From Aculops lycopersici (taxonomy: Eukaryota; Arthropoda; Arachnida; Trombidiformes; Eriophyidae): 64,000 nucleotides of DNA. The DNA is taken from the NCBI GenBank assembly GCA_015350385.1, contig WNKI01000001.1, forward strand, positions 11,777,329-11,841,328, in the 5' to 3' direction. The translations under genes were made by a program, and so were the position numbers. This document shows, piece after piece, positions 11,892 to 23,482 of the stretch. Positions within the stretch are counted from its first letter, which is position 1. Each line of letters opens with the position of its first letter. The notes below the pieces were generated by a model. That model ran no database searches. It was given only the letters and a program-made list of their open reading frames with translations, and was not told the DNA's origin.

Positions 11892-14800
11892 CTTCACATA
11901 CGAACCAAGTGTACCCACAAGAGGCCGTCATTATCGGATCATTGATTATCATTGACGGCAAAATCTTGTCAATTTGTGTGTGTATGTGTTCATGATAGCG
12001 AGAGCACAGGTGTCTGGTCGTCGCCGTGATCATCGTCGTCGTCGCCAAGTACAGATGAGCTGCCTTTGGTCCCACTAGCCCAGTGGTCGTGTTATCATTG
12101 TCGGCGACCAACAAACACTTAGGTCGCCAAGGACACGATAGAGTTAGACAACATGGATTTAGGGAGAGATTCGAGAAAAAAGAACAGGGACGAGAATTTA
12201 TTTATTTATTTTGGCACTGCTCTTTTCTATTCCACTTGCTGGCTTCCTCAAAAGACAATCGGTTGCACAGATTTAAGATGGAGAGGCGAGCAACAAGAAC
12301 AACCAAAGAAGAGGAGAGGGCAGAATGCTCACCGGGCCTCATCACTGCTGAGCAGATTCATTCACTCTCCACTCAAGCTGCCCAAGGCCCGTCGAGCTCC
12401 TCCATTTGGCAAGCTAGCTTGCCGACAGACTTGTTCCTTTCTGGTAGCTAAAGAAATCGGCAGCTAGCTAGCGATGGTTCCGCTCTCTTCTATTTGAGTG
12501 GGCGACAAAATCTTGGAGTTGAGTGAAGTTTTGTTTGTTTTGTTGGATCAATGGAGGAAAATGTGAGCATGATACTAAGTGAAGCAGAACGAAGCAAAGC
12601 AAAAGGGCGCCGACCAAGTCAAGCAGATGGAGCTCGCATTTGCCTTTAACTCGCATTTTAGGCTGGCAAATTTGGGTCGAGGAATCAGTTTGATCATCAT
12701 TTTTATTGTCGTAAAAGTTGAGTGTTTCAATTGTGCGGGATCCATAACTGACTTGTCTCCGCCGCCATCGAGTCCATTTGGCGGCCGACTGAGTGGAGTG
12801 AGCAGCAAGAGATACGAGAAGTTGAAGGAGACGACAAACTTTGGCGGCCACATCGGACTGTTTTATGCGCTCGGTGCTCGGCTTGGCTCCGAGCGTTTCG
12901 TCGAAAGTTTTCCTGCTGGGATAAACGAGACGAGGAGACACGACATGAGCTTGGCCAGATCCATTAACATCCCGCCAACTGACTGGGTTAACTTTCTCGA
13001 CTCGCCCACTCGGGGGTCTGGCCATTGGAACGACGATTTTCGTTGCAGTCTCCACCGAGGTCTCTCTCCATTTAGCCTGTCTTGGCCTCTCGGTTTTGGT
13101 TGCTCTCACTGCCTTCGGTCACAACTTGCCATCGGCTGGTCGCAACCTCTGCGCCGTGTCGTGGCATGTAACTCAAGTCGCTGAGTACATGAGCATAGGC
13201 ATGCAGGCAAAGCAAGCAACTCAATCGATCAACTCTCGTGTTTGAGTCGAGCGTCCAATGGGATCAATGGACGAGACACAACAAGAACAACTATTGCCAC
13301 TAAAGTGACTAGACCAGTGGACGGAGTGCGAGAGCAATCAGATGCATTGGTATCTAATTGATGCCATCGTTTTGCTTGAACTGCCACGCAAGTCGGCACC
13401 AAGTTGACGGCCAAATGGCTGGCGGCGGTCTCTCAGGAAGGCAAACCATTTTGCCGTTTCAATCGCGATTCGAGAGCTAAAAGCAACTAGACGTAGCTAT
13501 AACGGCAATAGCAGCAGCAGCAACAACAACAGCAAAAATAGCGACACAACCGCCAACAACAATGTGATCATATTCATCATCGTCCCTCGAGTTTTAGTTG
13601 GCGTCTCAAAGTAAAGTCTGGCAAGTCAGGCAAACGAAGTCGCCATTAATGAACTAAAGCTTCCGATCGAATTTCTTGCGGCGCCAACGAGTGCGTCGGA
13701 CGGGGCAGTTGCAAATTGATTGCCGGCATCCACTAATGTAGCCGCCCGTCCGCCTAATTGCCAGTTGGCCGCGCAAGCCCCCACTTTCTTCTCGTTGCAT
13801 CTGATCTGATGCATCGAATCCAAGTGAAGGAAGAAGTTGCATCAGTTCTGGGCTCTAATGCTTACATTCGAGGCTGAACCAGCTTGCCAGGAAGCAAAAT
13901 GGGCGGACTGCAAGAAGCGGCACTCGCGCTGGACACCACCAATGCAAACCGACCACCGACGACTTCCGGTGGCCAGTCAGCTCGGCAACGGTGGCGCTAG
14001 CTAATAGGCTCGCTCCAAACTGGAACCGAAATGGCGACTAATGCGCTCGCCGGTTTTGTTGCTGGCCGGCGAGCGAGTTGCTCGCGGTGGCACCGGGCCC
14101 TCGCCGCTGGGAATAATCACGCGCCAAACTAGCGGTCGATCGGTTGGCAATGCAGTTTAGTTGCAACTTTAAGTGAGCAGCCGATGGACTCGAGCCAATG
14201 GGTTTCATTAGCTTGGATGCGCCAACCAATCCTGAGACTAAACCGCCAAAAACAACAACTAAAACACAAACACGCCAGCAGCAGCAGCATTGGAGGCCCA
14301 TAAGAGAGCGAAACCCAAAATAGTCGCTATTAAATTTTACGCCCAATGAAATCCGAGCTCCTGATTTCTGGTCGCTTAGTTATTTTATTTTACTCTTCTC
14401 TTTTTTTGCTCTTTCTGTTGTCCTGTCTGCTATTTGGTTGCGGCAGACACAAATATCTGGCTATCGTGTGTGCGGCAATCTCCTTTGGCCGGAAGTGGGT
14501 TGTAGAGGCCTGCGCTGACCTGAGCGCTGTCCTAACGAATCGCTCGCAAATGTCTAGTGCATGTACGAAACACCAACATGGCCACACAATCGCACGCGTG
14601 CACAGAACAAGTGGCAGGTTGGTGGCTTTTTTGGGAACGCGATGCGCCACGTTACGTAAGCGGCGAGTTGTCGACTTGAGTTAGCGGCCAGCGCTAGTCA
14701 CATGCACGATTTACCGAGAACCAAGCGAGGCGTCAGTGTTAATCAATGCAGCGCCATTTGCATCTACGGAACTCAACCCTAGACTCTACATTCTGGCTGC

Positions 14801-17460
14801 AAGTGGCGCGCTCCCAGAGAAACCCTGTAGGTCGCCCATTAGCTTAGCTTTTGGCTTGGGATTTGGTTTGATTTGGTTCGCTTAAAGAAACAACAATAGC
14901 CAAGAGTGAGTTTGTATCTCCGTTTCCGGCATAGAGAGAGAGAGGGAGCAAAAAAAATCCTTGAAGCTCACCATTCTCAATTGTAGGCGAGAAGATAGCA
15001 GCAAGAGAGAGAGAGAAAACCAACATAACACGCGGAGAAATGAGACGATGGGTCCATAGGCCATACCGCCCAAGTCGGTGGCACAAAATAAACTTGGCCC
15101 CTGCGACGTAATCGCGCCAATCGTCTGTCCTATTTGCGCCTCCACTTTCTCCCCGCTGCTTTTTGCACACAAATGGCTGCCATTTCCGGTGGCGGTCGGT
15201 GGTTGTCGCGCGCGCCTTGTGACAGTAGCGGCGACGACGACGGTGATGCAAATTGGCGGCGGCGATAATAGTTTGCCATGAGCGTGGCGACAAACTCATA
15301 GGATAAGAGGAAGACACGATAACTTGCAATCTTTGCAAATGTAAACGAAAAGAGAGAGGGCGAGTCGCGGAACAGACGGCGAGTTTCCCGTTGCGATGCA
15401 TCTAGTTTCCACTTTCCTGAGCCTCCACTCATTTCCGCCTTGAGGGGCTGATTTATATGTGTCTGCTATTGCTGCTGCTCGCTTCACATAGCAGGAGATA
15501 CAAGCGACATCCAGAAGGCGAAGCACATTAAGAGGCTCCAGGCGATTGATTCTCAAGGCGCATCGAGTTGATTCTTGTTGTCCTTCGTCTCTTTGCATGG
15601 CGACTTTGCAAGGGCGAGCAGATCGCCACCGAGGAGCCAACTTTTAAGTCGCTTGTTCCTCGGCAAACATGCACATTTTCCACAAACAACCCTCTGACCC
15701 TACGATAGGCAGGAGGTGGCGCGAGATTGTTGTCATACGGTTGGCTAGGCGGCGCCATTAAATCCACTCGGCCATCATCCTGCAGCAAGAGAGTCCGCAT
15801 TTGCGGCGACAACACTTGTCGCCGTCTAAACTTGACTCAAGGGAATCGAGTCGAGATAAACACTTAAAATTGACGTGGCGATGCGAAAACAACTAGAGTG
15901 TTTAGCAACAGAATCGATTAAAATACTTGCTAGCTCTAGTTACTTGGATCCTCCTCTCATTTCGATACTCGCGATGCTTGCTAGCTAAAACTTGAGCCTT
16001 TATGTTACCCTACAAGAGAATGGCCAGGGAAGAAAATACGCTCCACCAATCCAAATTATTATTGGATTGCGCTTGTGGCGGGAGATTACCTTTGCTCCAG
16101 ATCCCGTTGGCGAGCAGGTGGGTTCGCTCAGGTAGCAGTCAGCGCTAGAAGCTCGATGTTATCTTTATTGTAGCTACTGTTATCGTCATAGTCCTCGTCG
16201 CTATCCTTGGCTAGCGAGTGGCTGCGGTAACTTGGGCTGTTTTTTCCATTATTTGCTCAGAGACAACCGACAAAGTGAGCAAACACCGCAGGCTCCAATC
16301 GACGTCAGCTTGCGCGTCAGCTTCCTTTTGTTCGATTGGCACAAAACTTGACGATTGTCAGTTTCTCTGGCACTCGTCGGTTAGCCAGGAAGCTGGTTGG
16401 CGAGAAGCGAGGCAAGAGCTGGCCGATGACAATAGACAATAAGTCAACAGAAGCGAGGGGTAAAACTGGAACAAACTCGATCCTCGACACCAAATTAGGT
16501 TGATGGTGAGGCGGTTGTGTTTAGAATCATTAGCGAGAGGCTCGTAGATGGGCCCTTCGTTTACCCAACCAGATGAGGCGGAGATTTTCCAGCTTGTGTC
16601 TCGTTTGCCTCGACGGATTTTCATCAAATAACCGCAATAGAATCACTGGAATGGTAAAGTTGGCGGCTAGTAATTGATTGCACGCCTCAAGGCATCGCAG
16701 CGAGTCGTCTGAAACAGCGCCACGCCTCTTTCAACGGAAGTTGCGCCATTCATCGTGATGAATGTACATGAAGCCTACAGGTACATGAGAATGTCATTAA
16801 AGCTCAGCATTGGACTAGACTTGAGGTCGGCGTCGGAGAAGAAGCCACGAGGTACGCAGATCCGCTGAAAATAGTTTCCTTCTGTGTTCATCGGAAGCCG
16901 TTGGAACCTTCTAGTATCAGTGGTCAATGATCGTCGGGTGCAGTGTTACCGACGAGTGTTAACTCTTCAAATTTATGCTCAGTAGATGCAATTTTATATG
17001 AGGGACACAAAAAAGAAAGTCAATTCCAAAAATACAGATTAGCTGCAGCGTTATGGCCTCCAGGGTGGTAACGAAACCTCAGAAGTTATGTGAGCATACT
17101 TCCGGAATCTTGGACAGAACTTGCACAGAAGAGGGTTTCCCATTTCAACAGCGCGTCTGCGCAGAAGTGTGCTATTTTGATATCGACTGCGCGTCTAGGA
17201 AACGCTTGGGCCCCTCGACCACCTAGCGCCGCGAACCGAAGTGCAACGTGTTCAGAAACAGTAACGCTGTCAAATTGCTCGGATCGGGGTAAAGAAAACC
17301 GTGAGATCTGGTTCATCTGGGAACATCCCCACATGCCCCTCATTCCAGAAGTGGGTTTGACAATCACGGAAATGATGTGAAGGTTTTCATTTATCTACAC
17401 CATTTCCGCATTTGTCCAAGTTTTTCTCCCAAATTTTGTATGCCTATCAATAAATATCGA

Positions 17461-17515
17461 TACTAACCAATCATATCTTCATTGAATCAATAACACTTCA
17501 AATGTTTGCAAGCAG
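17461..17515 (+). promoter_or_regulatory. Branch point and 3' splice site before the receptor exon
   Basis: A perfect TACTAAC box at 17461-17467 lies about 48 nt before a CAG acceptor ending at 17515. The following exon continues an open frame in phase 1, the phase typical of Ig-domain exons. The frame remains open a short way upstream through TTG codons, but nothing protein-like precedes the acceptor, so it is read as intron/exon boundary rather than start of translation. Confidence 0.65.
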
Positions 17516-20500
17516 GTAATTTCGGAAGAAATGGTGCCATGGCCTCGTCCAGCTCCAGCAGTGACCTGAGCGTTAGACTTGTAAGGCGATCAACAGGTGC
17601 CAGTGGCCAAAATCAAGCAGTGAGCGCGATACAAGCTCTAGTTGGCCAGCGACTGTTGATACCCTGCTCGAATCTCTCCGAACCTCAGAGGCCGATTCCA
17701 GCCGGTTCCGTTAATCCAAAGCGGATCAATGGTCAGCGATTCAGGGTCTCAGGTAGCCAGCAGGCAGGCAGGTATCCTGCAGTTAACGTGGCAAATGGCC
17801 AGGGAATCTCACTGATCGTTTGGCACAAAGACAACCGACTAGACTCCCCCATATTCACCATCGACGCCCGAGGTGCCTCTTCCTTGCGCGAGGCGAAGCA
17901 ACAGATTGGCGACGACGACGAGCAGCGACTCAAGGGTCGGGCGCATTTCGAGGAGTCGACTCGCTTGGATTCTCGCGGCTTTGGCCAGATTCCCGCGCTG
18001 GTCATTGACGAGGCTTCAAAGCAGGACGCCGGAACTTATACCTGCACAGTTGAGTTTCATAAGGCGCCGACTCAAGCATACCAAGTGCAAGTGATTCTTC
18101 AGGAGCCAGTGAGAAATATGATCATTAGAGACACTGGTAGTTTAGCGAATGAAATCTCGGGTTTATCCACATCAGTTGGTCCCTACGACGAGGACTCAAG
18201 CCAAACGTTCACCTGTGAAGTGGACGCTGGCAAGCCGGCGGGTCAGGTGTCTTGGTGGCAATTAGACTCCTCTATTCCTCTCAATACGCCGCCGTCCATG
18301 CAGAGTGGTCAGCAAACAGGTGGCCCGCTCACAAGCCAAGCTAGAAAGCGCAACAAGCAAATCAACTCAATCATGGGTGATACTAGAAGTTCCATGAACG
18401 AGGGCTACCTGACAACATTAAGCTTGGACTCGTCGCCTTTGCACACCACAGCCATCTCATCTGCATCCTCAAATGATCTCACTCAAAGGACCTCATTTGG
18501 TCCGAATTACTTGGTCGCCTTTCATCCAACTAGCCAGCAAAGTAGTGATCCAACAATTGGCGGAAATCATCTGGATGGATTGAGTCTTCCATTTAGCGAC
18601 GGCCAGAGACTCAAGCATTGGAGTCGATTAAACTCGACGACATCCAATATCGTGAACGAGAGTGGCAAAATTCAATCAATACTACAAGTGACCTTAAGTA
18701 GGAGCAATTTAGGCGACGAGTACCTGTGCCTCGCAAGCAACAACGACGACTACCTGCCCTTGAATTCCTCTATTGTGATTAGCATGAATCGTAAGTATAT
18801 ATCTAATTATTATCTATTTAACCAAACCAACATCATTCATTGATCAGACTAATTAACCTTCTCAATGTTCTCTCATTATCTCGACCTTTTAGTCAAACCA
18901 ACCGAAGTTAGGATCGAAAATAAGTCGGAGCAAATGTTTAAACTGGGCCAAAAAACAATAGTCCAGTGCCAAGTGATAGGCAGCAAGCCAAGTGCAAAAA
19001 TTACCTGGTTCCGGGGAACAGAGGAGCTAATTTTGCCGAAACACAACGTATACAATGATTCTTTGGTCACAGCTCAACCAGATTTCGTATCAGAATTATC
19101 GAGAAATCTAAACACGTGGACCAGTGTTAGTTACCTGACCTTTGTGCCCAAGTTAACAGACAATCAGCGGCCGCTTACCTGTCAAGCTCAAAACTTGAAG
19201 CTCCAAAACTCGCCTGCAATGAGCGACTCTATTGTGATGAATGTTCAATGTGAGTGTTTCCATCAGTTTATCTTTTCTCCATCTCTTTCGTGTCGACATT
19301 ATCATCTAACATTAGATACCAAACCGAACAAAAAATAGACCCTCCAATACTGAACCTCTCCCTGGGGGCCAACATTCGTGTGGACAACATCAAAATTGGC
19401 ACCGACGTCTTTATGGACTGCGACGTGCAGGCAAATCCGCCAATAAATGACCTCGTTTGGATGTTCAATGACAAGCAAATGCAAGCTCGCGATTTGCCCG
19501 AGGGAGTTATAATGAGCAATTTGTCGCTTGTGGTTCAGCGGATCAAGATTGAGCATCGAGGAACTTACCAATGTGTGGCTCAGAATTTGATGGGCAAGAC
19601 GGCGAGCAACAGGTTGGAGTTGAGGCCGAGATTTGAGCCTAGATGTGATACCACAAAAACGAGGAGCAAGTACGAGCTGACCATTGGGCAGCCGGCGCGC
19701 ATTGAATGCCACATGATGGCCGAGCCCGGTGACGATCTAACCTTCAGTTGGAAGTTCAACCAAACTAGAGGCGGTGCTGGTGATGATGGCGAGAGTGGCT
19801 TCTATGGTTATAGTAGCGTCGAGGATATCAAACAATTCGAGACCAACTACACCTCGAGCTTTGTTATGTTCACGCCCGAGACGAAGCGCCGATATGGCCA
19901 CCTGTTGTGCAAAGCCTCAAACGCAATGGGCAACCAGGGAGCGCCGTGTGTTATAAAGCTTGTGCCTAGCGAGTTGCCGGATCCAGTGTTCAGCTGCTTC
20001 TTCGACAATCCAACCACCGACTCGCTGAGTGTCCATTGCCAAGGGCCCGCCGGCCAATCGGTGGGCTCACGCCAGAGCTACCTGTTGGAGTTGTACACAA
20101 ATTCAACTGACCAAGATGCCGAGACGACCACGACTAGAGGAACATCGACGAAGTCCAGCCACTTGAAACAGAGCAGACAACAGCATCAGAGCGACAACAA
20201 TCAGCAAGATTTTCTACACGACGAGAGCTCCGCCGAGGGAAGTGGCGATCAAGGGGATGAAGTCTTGCAGGAAACTATGGATATCAGGGGCATGCGTCAG
20301 GTGGCAAAACTCAGCAGCGACTCGCCCTCGTTTCATGTGCATGATTTAAAGCCGGCCACCAATTACAACTTCATAGTTTACGTCACGAACTCAAAGGGTC
20401 GCTCGGCTCCGGCCTCGTATCAGGCCAGCACCTTGCCTTTGGACTCAGCCTCGAGCGGCAGTCGAGTTTCTTTTCAAGGTCGAAGCGAGCAAATGGGATT

Positions 20501-22106
20501 CCAATCTCAACTCAGTGAACGGGTCAAGTCCTTCCTCAGGATTGGTGACTATTTTAGCGGCGAAAATTCAGGGAATCCGATGATTGGTGTTGCGATTGCC
20601 GTCATTTTAGGTGCACTCTCAGTGTTTCTCATCAGCTTGTTGTTGATTAAAGTTTGTCATTCAACCCCAAGCTCAAGGAGACGGAATATCAGCGGCTCGT
20701 CGGATCAGAGAGGTAACAAGCGGAAACGGGCCCGCGGCGACTCAGTGGCTCCTGTGGACGACGACGATCGTCTCGTGGCTGGCCAGTCCCATCAGCTGGT
20801 CTCGTCCTCGTCAAATTCCAATAAAAGCGGAAGCAACTCAAACTCAGGTGGTTTTCATGGAAATGGAAGCGACACCAGCCGCGAGACTAACACTGACTCC
20901 ACTTTGATCTCGTCACCTCGTGTCTCAAACAGTGTGGACCACAACCAGCGACAGCAGTACCCCCAACATTATCACAGGGACAGTGAGTCTTGTTGCTCAC
21001 AACTGATGACCCCACAAGCTGGTAACCTAATCAGCCGAGCAAAAGGATGGCAGGTGGATGAAAATCCAACAGGTAGCCAGCTGCAGCAACAGCAGATACC
21101 ATTGGGATTTGGACCAACTCCCTCGCCCATGAGCATGTCTCCTCATATGAATGCAAATGGATCGATTTACTCAAGCATCAGGCAACAAGGAAATAAGCAG
21201 CTCTCGAGCGATCCAGCTCGTGATCAGCAAACGCCGCAGGTAAGCATCCAAAGCGGAAGTGAGTACACCACGAGCCAGAATGTCGACGATCCAGCTAGCG
21301 ACCACCAGGACCAATCGCAACTATTGTTCTCGTCATCGAGAAACGGAGAGCCCATCTACTTGATTGGCAACTCCAATGGCCAGCCAACGGACTTTATAAA
21401 CATGCAACAGCAGCCCCCTCTCGCTTTCTGGACCCCGTGCCAGCAGCAACAGTTGGTTGCAGGGGACTCAAGCTTTGACTCCAGCTCGCTCACAGCAAAC
21501 AGGTGTCAGATTTTGGCTGGCGATAACAACAACATGCAAACCGTGCCACAGGCGACCGCTCACATGCTACCAAATTCCATGTCCATTCCAGTCTCGCTGA
21601 AGGACATTCAAGATCTAGGCAACCAGGTGCATCATGTTTACCACCAAAATCAGCGTCGCTTTTCCCAGGATCTCCAGCTGCAGTCTTGCCGAGATCAAGT
21701 GGCTGGCTCGTACCTGACGCTAGCACCCGAAACTCTGGCAATTCAACAGAGATTCAAGCAACAATACCAACAGCAGCAGATGCAAGACGATCCCTTGCTC
21801 CTGGCCGCGGCCAATCTGTCGCCTCCCGAAAAATTTGCATTCCACACTGCATACTGTGCCTCCACTTTGGATGACCCCCGCCGCATGCGCAATCGTTCAA
21901 GCAACCAGAGCTCAACAGGTAGCCGGAAGTGTTTCGATACCCAACTAGCCAGCTCACCATTCCAACAACAACAACAACGACAACACAGAGTCAAGTTTGA
22001 GCACGACGACCCTCAACAAAGCGACGGATTGGACGAGGGCTCGCGACTTACGCAGACTTCGACGGAAACTGAGGCCACAGGTGGCAACTCGGCCCACTAC
22101 CTTTAG
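17516..22106 (+). CDS. Sidestep-family immunoglobulin receptor (5' end missing)
   Basis: Exons 17516-18790, 18893-19249 and 19339-22106 join in phase 1 to 1465 codons plus stop. Order: Ig1 (residues ~43-197, with the family pattern of W-K-D, DARG and D-x-G-x-Y-x-C), Ig2 (~198-425, split by a Gln/Ser/Thr-rich insertion), Ig3 (exon 2), Ig4 (~545-640), Ig5 (~641-762), a degenerate FN3 (~763-915), one membrane span (~958-986) and a ~480-residue Gln/Asn/Ser-rich cytoplasmic tail. Junction residues YPP and the run of Ig5 into a PDP-containing FN3 start are typical of sidestep proteins. In insects these are adhesion receptors, partners of Beaten path proteins, guiding motor axons. Signal peptide is absent here; the ATG at 17539 has a good context but no signal sequence follows, so an upstream exon is inferred. 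The paralogue cannot be named. Confidence 0.9.
18791..18892 (+). other. Intron of sidestep-like gene (102 bp)
   Basis: GTAAGTATAT donor at 18791 and TTTTAG acceptor ending 18892. Removal keeps phase 1 and joins the end of Ig2 to Ig3. Confidence 0.85.
19250..19338 (+). other. Intron of sidestep-like gene (89 bp)
   Basis: GTGAGTG donor at 19250. The acceptor is taken as the AG ending at 19338; the earlier AG at 19315 would put an in-frame stop into the exon. The chosen junction yields a Tyr-Pro-Pro sequence at the start of Ig4, as in sidestep proteins. Confidence 0.8.
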
Positions 22107-22168
22107 TGTAATCAAACGAATTGAATTTAGTGAGAGTTTATTATATTTTTGCATGTTGACAGTGATTC

Positions 22169-22174
22169 AATAAA
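22169..22174 (+). terminator. Poly(A) signal of sidestep-like gene
   Basis: AATAAA lies 62 nt after the stop codon in AT-rich sequence, implying a very short 3' UTR. Confidence 0.65.
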
Positions 22175-23482
22175 TGATGAAATTTATATATTATCCATTG
22201 GGGTTCAATTGAGCCTCTACATTATTGACAGAGTCATTAACTAAGTGTTTCATATTACTGGTTGCAGAAAGTTTGCAGGTTCATGCACGCCGCTACAATC
22301 ACATAATTGCGCTTCACAAACTATAAAAAGTGTCCGCAAGCAAAGTTAAGTCACAACATTTTCGATTCGGAGTCAGGTGAGATCTAATTAAAAAGAGTTA
22401 GACAAATTTATTTGAGTGCCTAATTGTGTCTTCTTGTGTCATGTGAAAAACATAATCAAATCCTTTTGATTTTTGTCGCTGAGCTGACATCATTTTTCTC
22501 TCTGCTTTGCTTGCATCCTGTGAAATATATAATGTGTCACTTGATTGGTGTTGCTATTGCTCTCCCTTTTTTAATCAATGAAGAGAGTCAATTAAATTTA
22601 AGTTGAGTCGTTTGTTAGATTGAGTTTAGTCTGCGCTCTTGTGTCTCTTGAGTGCGGCAACAGTAGTTTTGGTTGTAGTAATAGATAAATATCATCATTA
22701 ATAGTTATTTCGTTGTCATATTAATAACAGTAGTAGTAGTAGTGGTGGTAGTAGTTGTTGTTGTAGTAGTTGTGGTAAAAGTTATATAGTAGTTTTTTTG
22801 GTGCTCACTTTTAGGGTCGCGCGACGCGCAAACTCTGGCAATTTTCTATTAGTTTGATATAATATTGAATTACATGATATCTTTCGTTGTATAGCCTTTC
22901 CTCGTTTTTTATATTCTTAATTACAAATGTAAACAATTGATTTGTACAGGTGAAATTTTTGAATGATAATAGTAACTCTCTTTCAAACTCTCAGCGGCAA
23001 GTTGAAGGATTGAGTAGTCGGTAGTTGAGTTTTAGTTTTCAACGGCAGCAACATTTGCGAGTTGATTTAAATTTAGGTAACAAAAACGACAACTTTTTTC
23101 ATAGGTTGTCCGTGTTATCTTAGTTTCAACAGAAGAATAGGTTAACTAGGAGTTTCTCTATCTCTCTTCTAGGGGTACAGCAATAACTCCTAGAGAGTGC
23201 AGCTTTTTTGTTTCCCGGTTTGTCAGTCCTTTGGTTGTAAATTTGACTTGAGCTCTCGCCTTCCGGTCTCGTATGACAACAAGTGGTTGTGGCAGCATTG
23301 TAGCACCTGTTGTCTTGTTACCGGAGCAAGTTTTTTGCTTTCGATTGTTAATTATAACTAGAGTCTTTGGTCGTTTAAGTTGTGGCATTTAAATGAAGTG
23401 TCTGTGTGTGTTTTTCTGTTTGTTCCAATAAAATAAGTGATTCTTTTGCTATTGTTTGTGACAGAGTCAAGTTCGTCATTGA
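22175..23482. other. Convergent 3' region between receptor and twitchin genes
   Basis: AT-richer sequence without coding potential. It contains AGT/GTT-type repeats (about 22729-22770) and most likely holds the twitchin 3' UTR (minus strand), ending near 22407. Confidence 0.6.
22407..22412 (-). terminator. Candidate poly(A) signal of twitchin gene
   Basis: TTTATT on the + strand, AATAAA on the minus strand, about 1.07 kb after the twitchin stop. It leaves only about 230 bp between the two convergent poly(A) signals. Other signals cannot be excluded. Confidence 0.4.

Larger units (their letters stand above)
167..17515. other. 17 kb without recognisable coding sequence
   Basis: No reading frame in this stretch gave a protein I could relate to a family. 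Open frames of 60-213 codons occur on both strands, often overlapping antisense, and are rich in Arg, Ser and Leu as expected by chance at this base composition. Because the first receptor exon (17516) begins in phase 1 behind a splice acceptor, part of this stretch must be intron of that gene. Its signal-peptide exon is either hidden here or lies before the window. Simple repeats, one strong hairpin (11858-11891) and a pair of long antisense open frames (12468-13184) are the only structures noted. Confidence 0.6.

Noticed and set aside
14844..15401. 185-codon minus-strand frame
   Set aside because: No recognisable domain; several antisense frames cover the same stretch.
17086..17380. Antisense pair of ~95-codon frames before the receptor exon, possibly a transposon remnant
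   Set aside because: No transposase, reverse transcriptase or terminal repeat could be recognised.
17506..17515. Start of the receptor protein at a TTG codon
   Set aside because: A TACTAAC branch point and CAG acceptor precede the exon, and Ig receptors need a signal peptide that is not present here.
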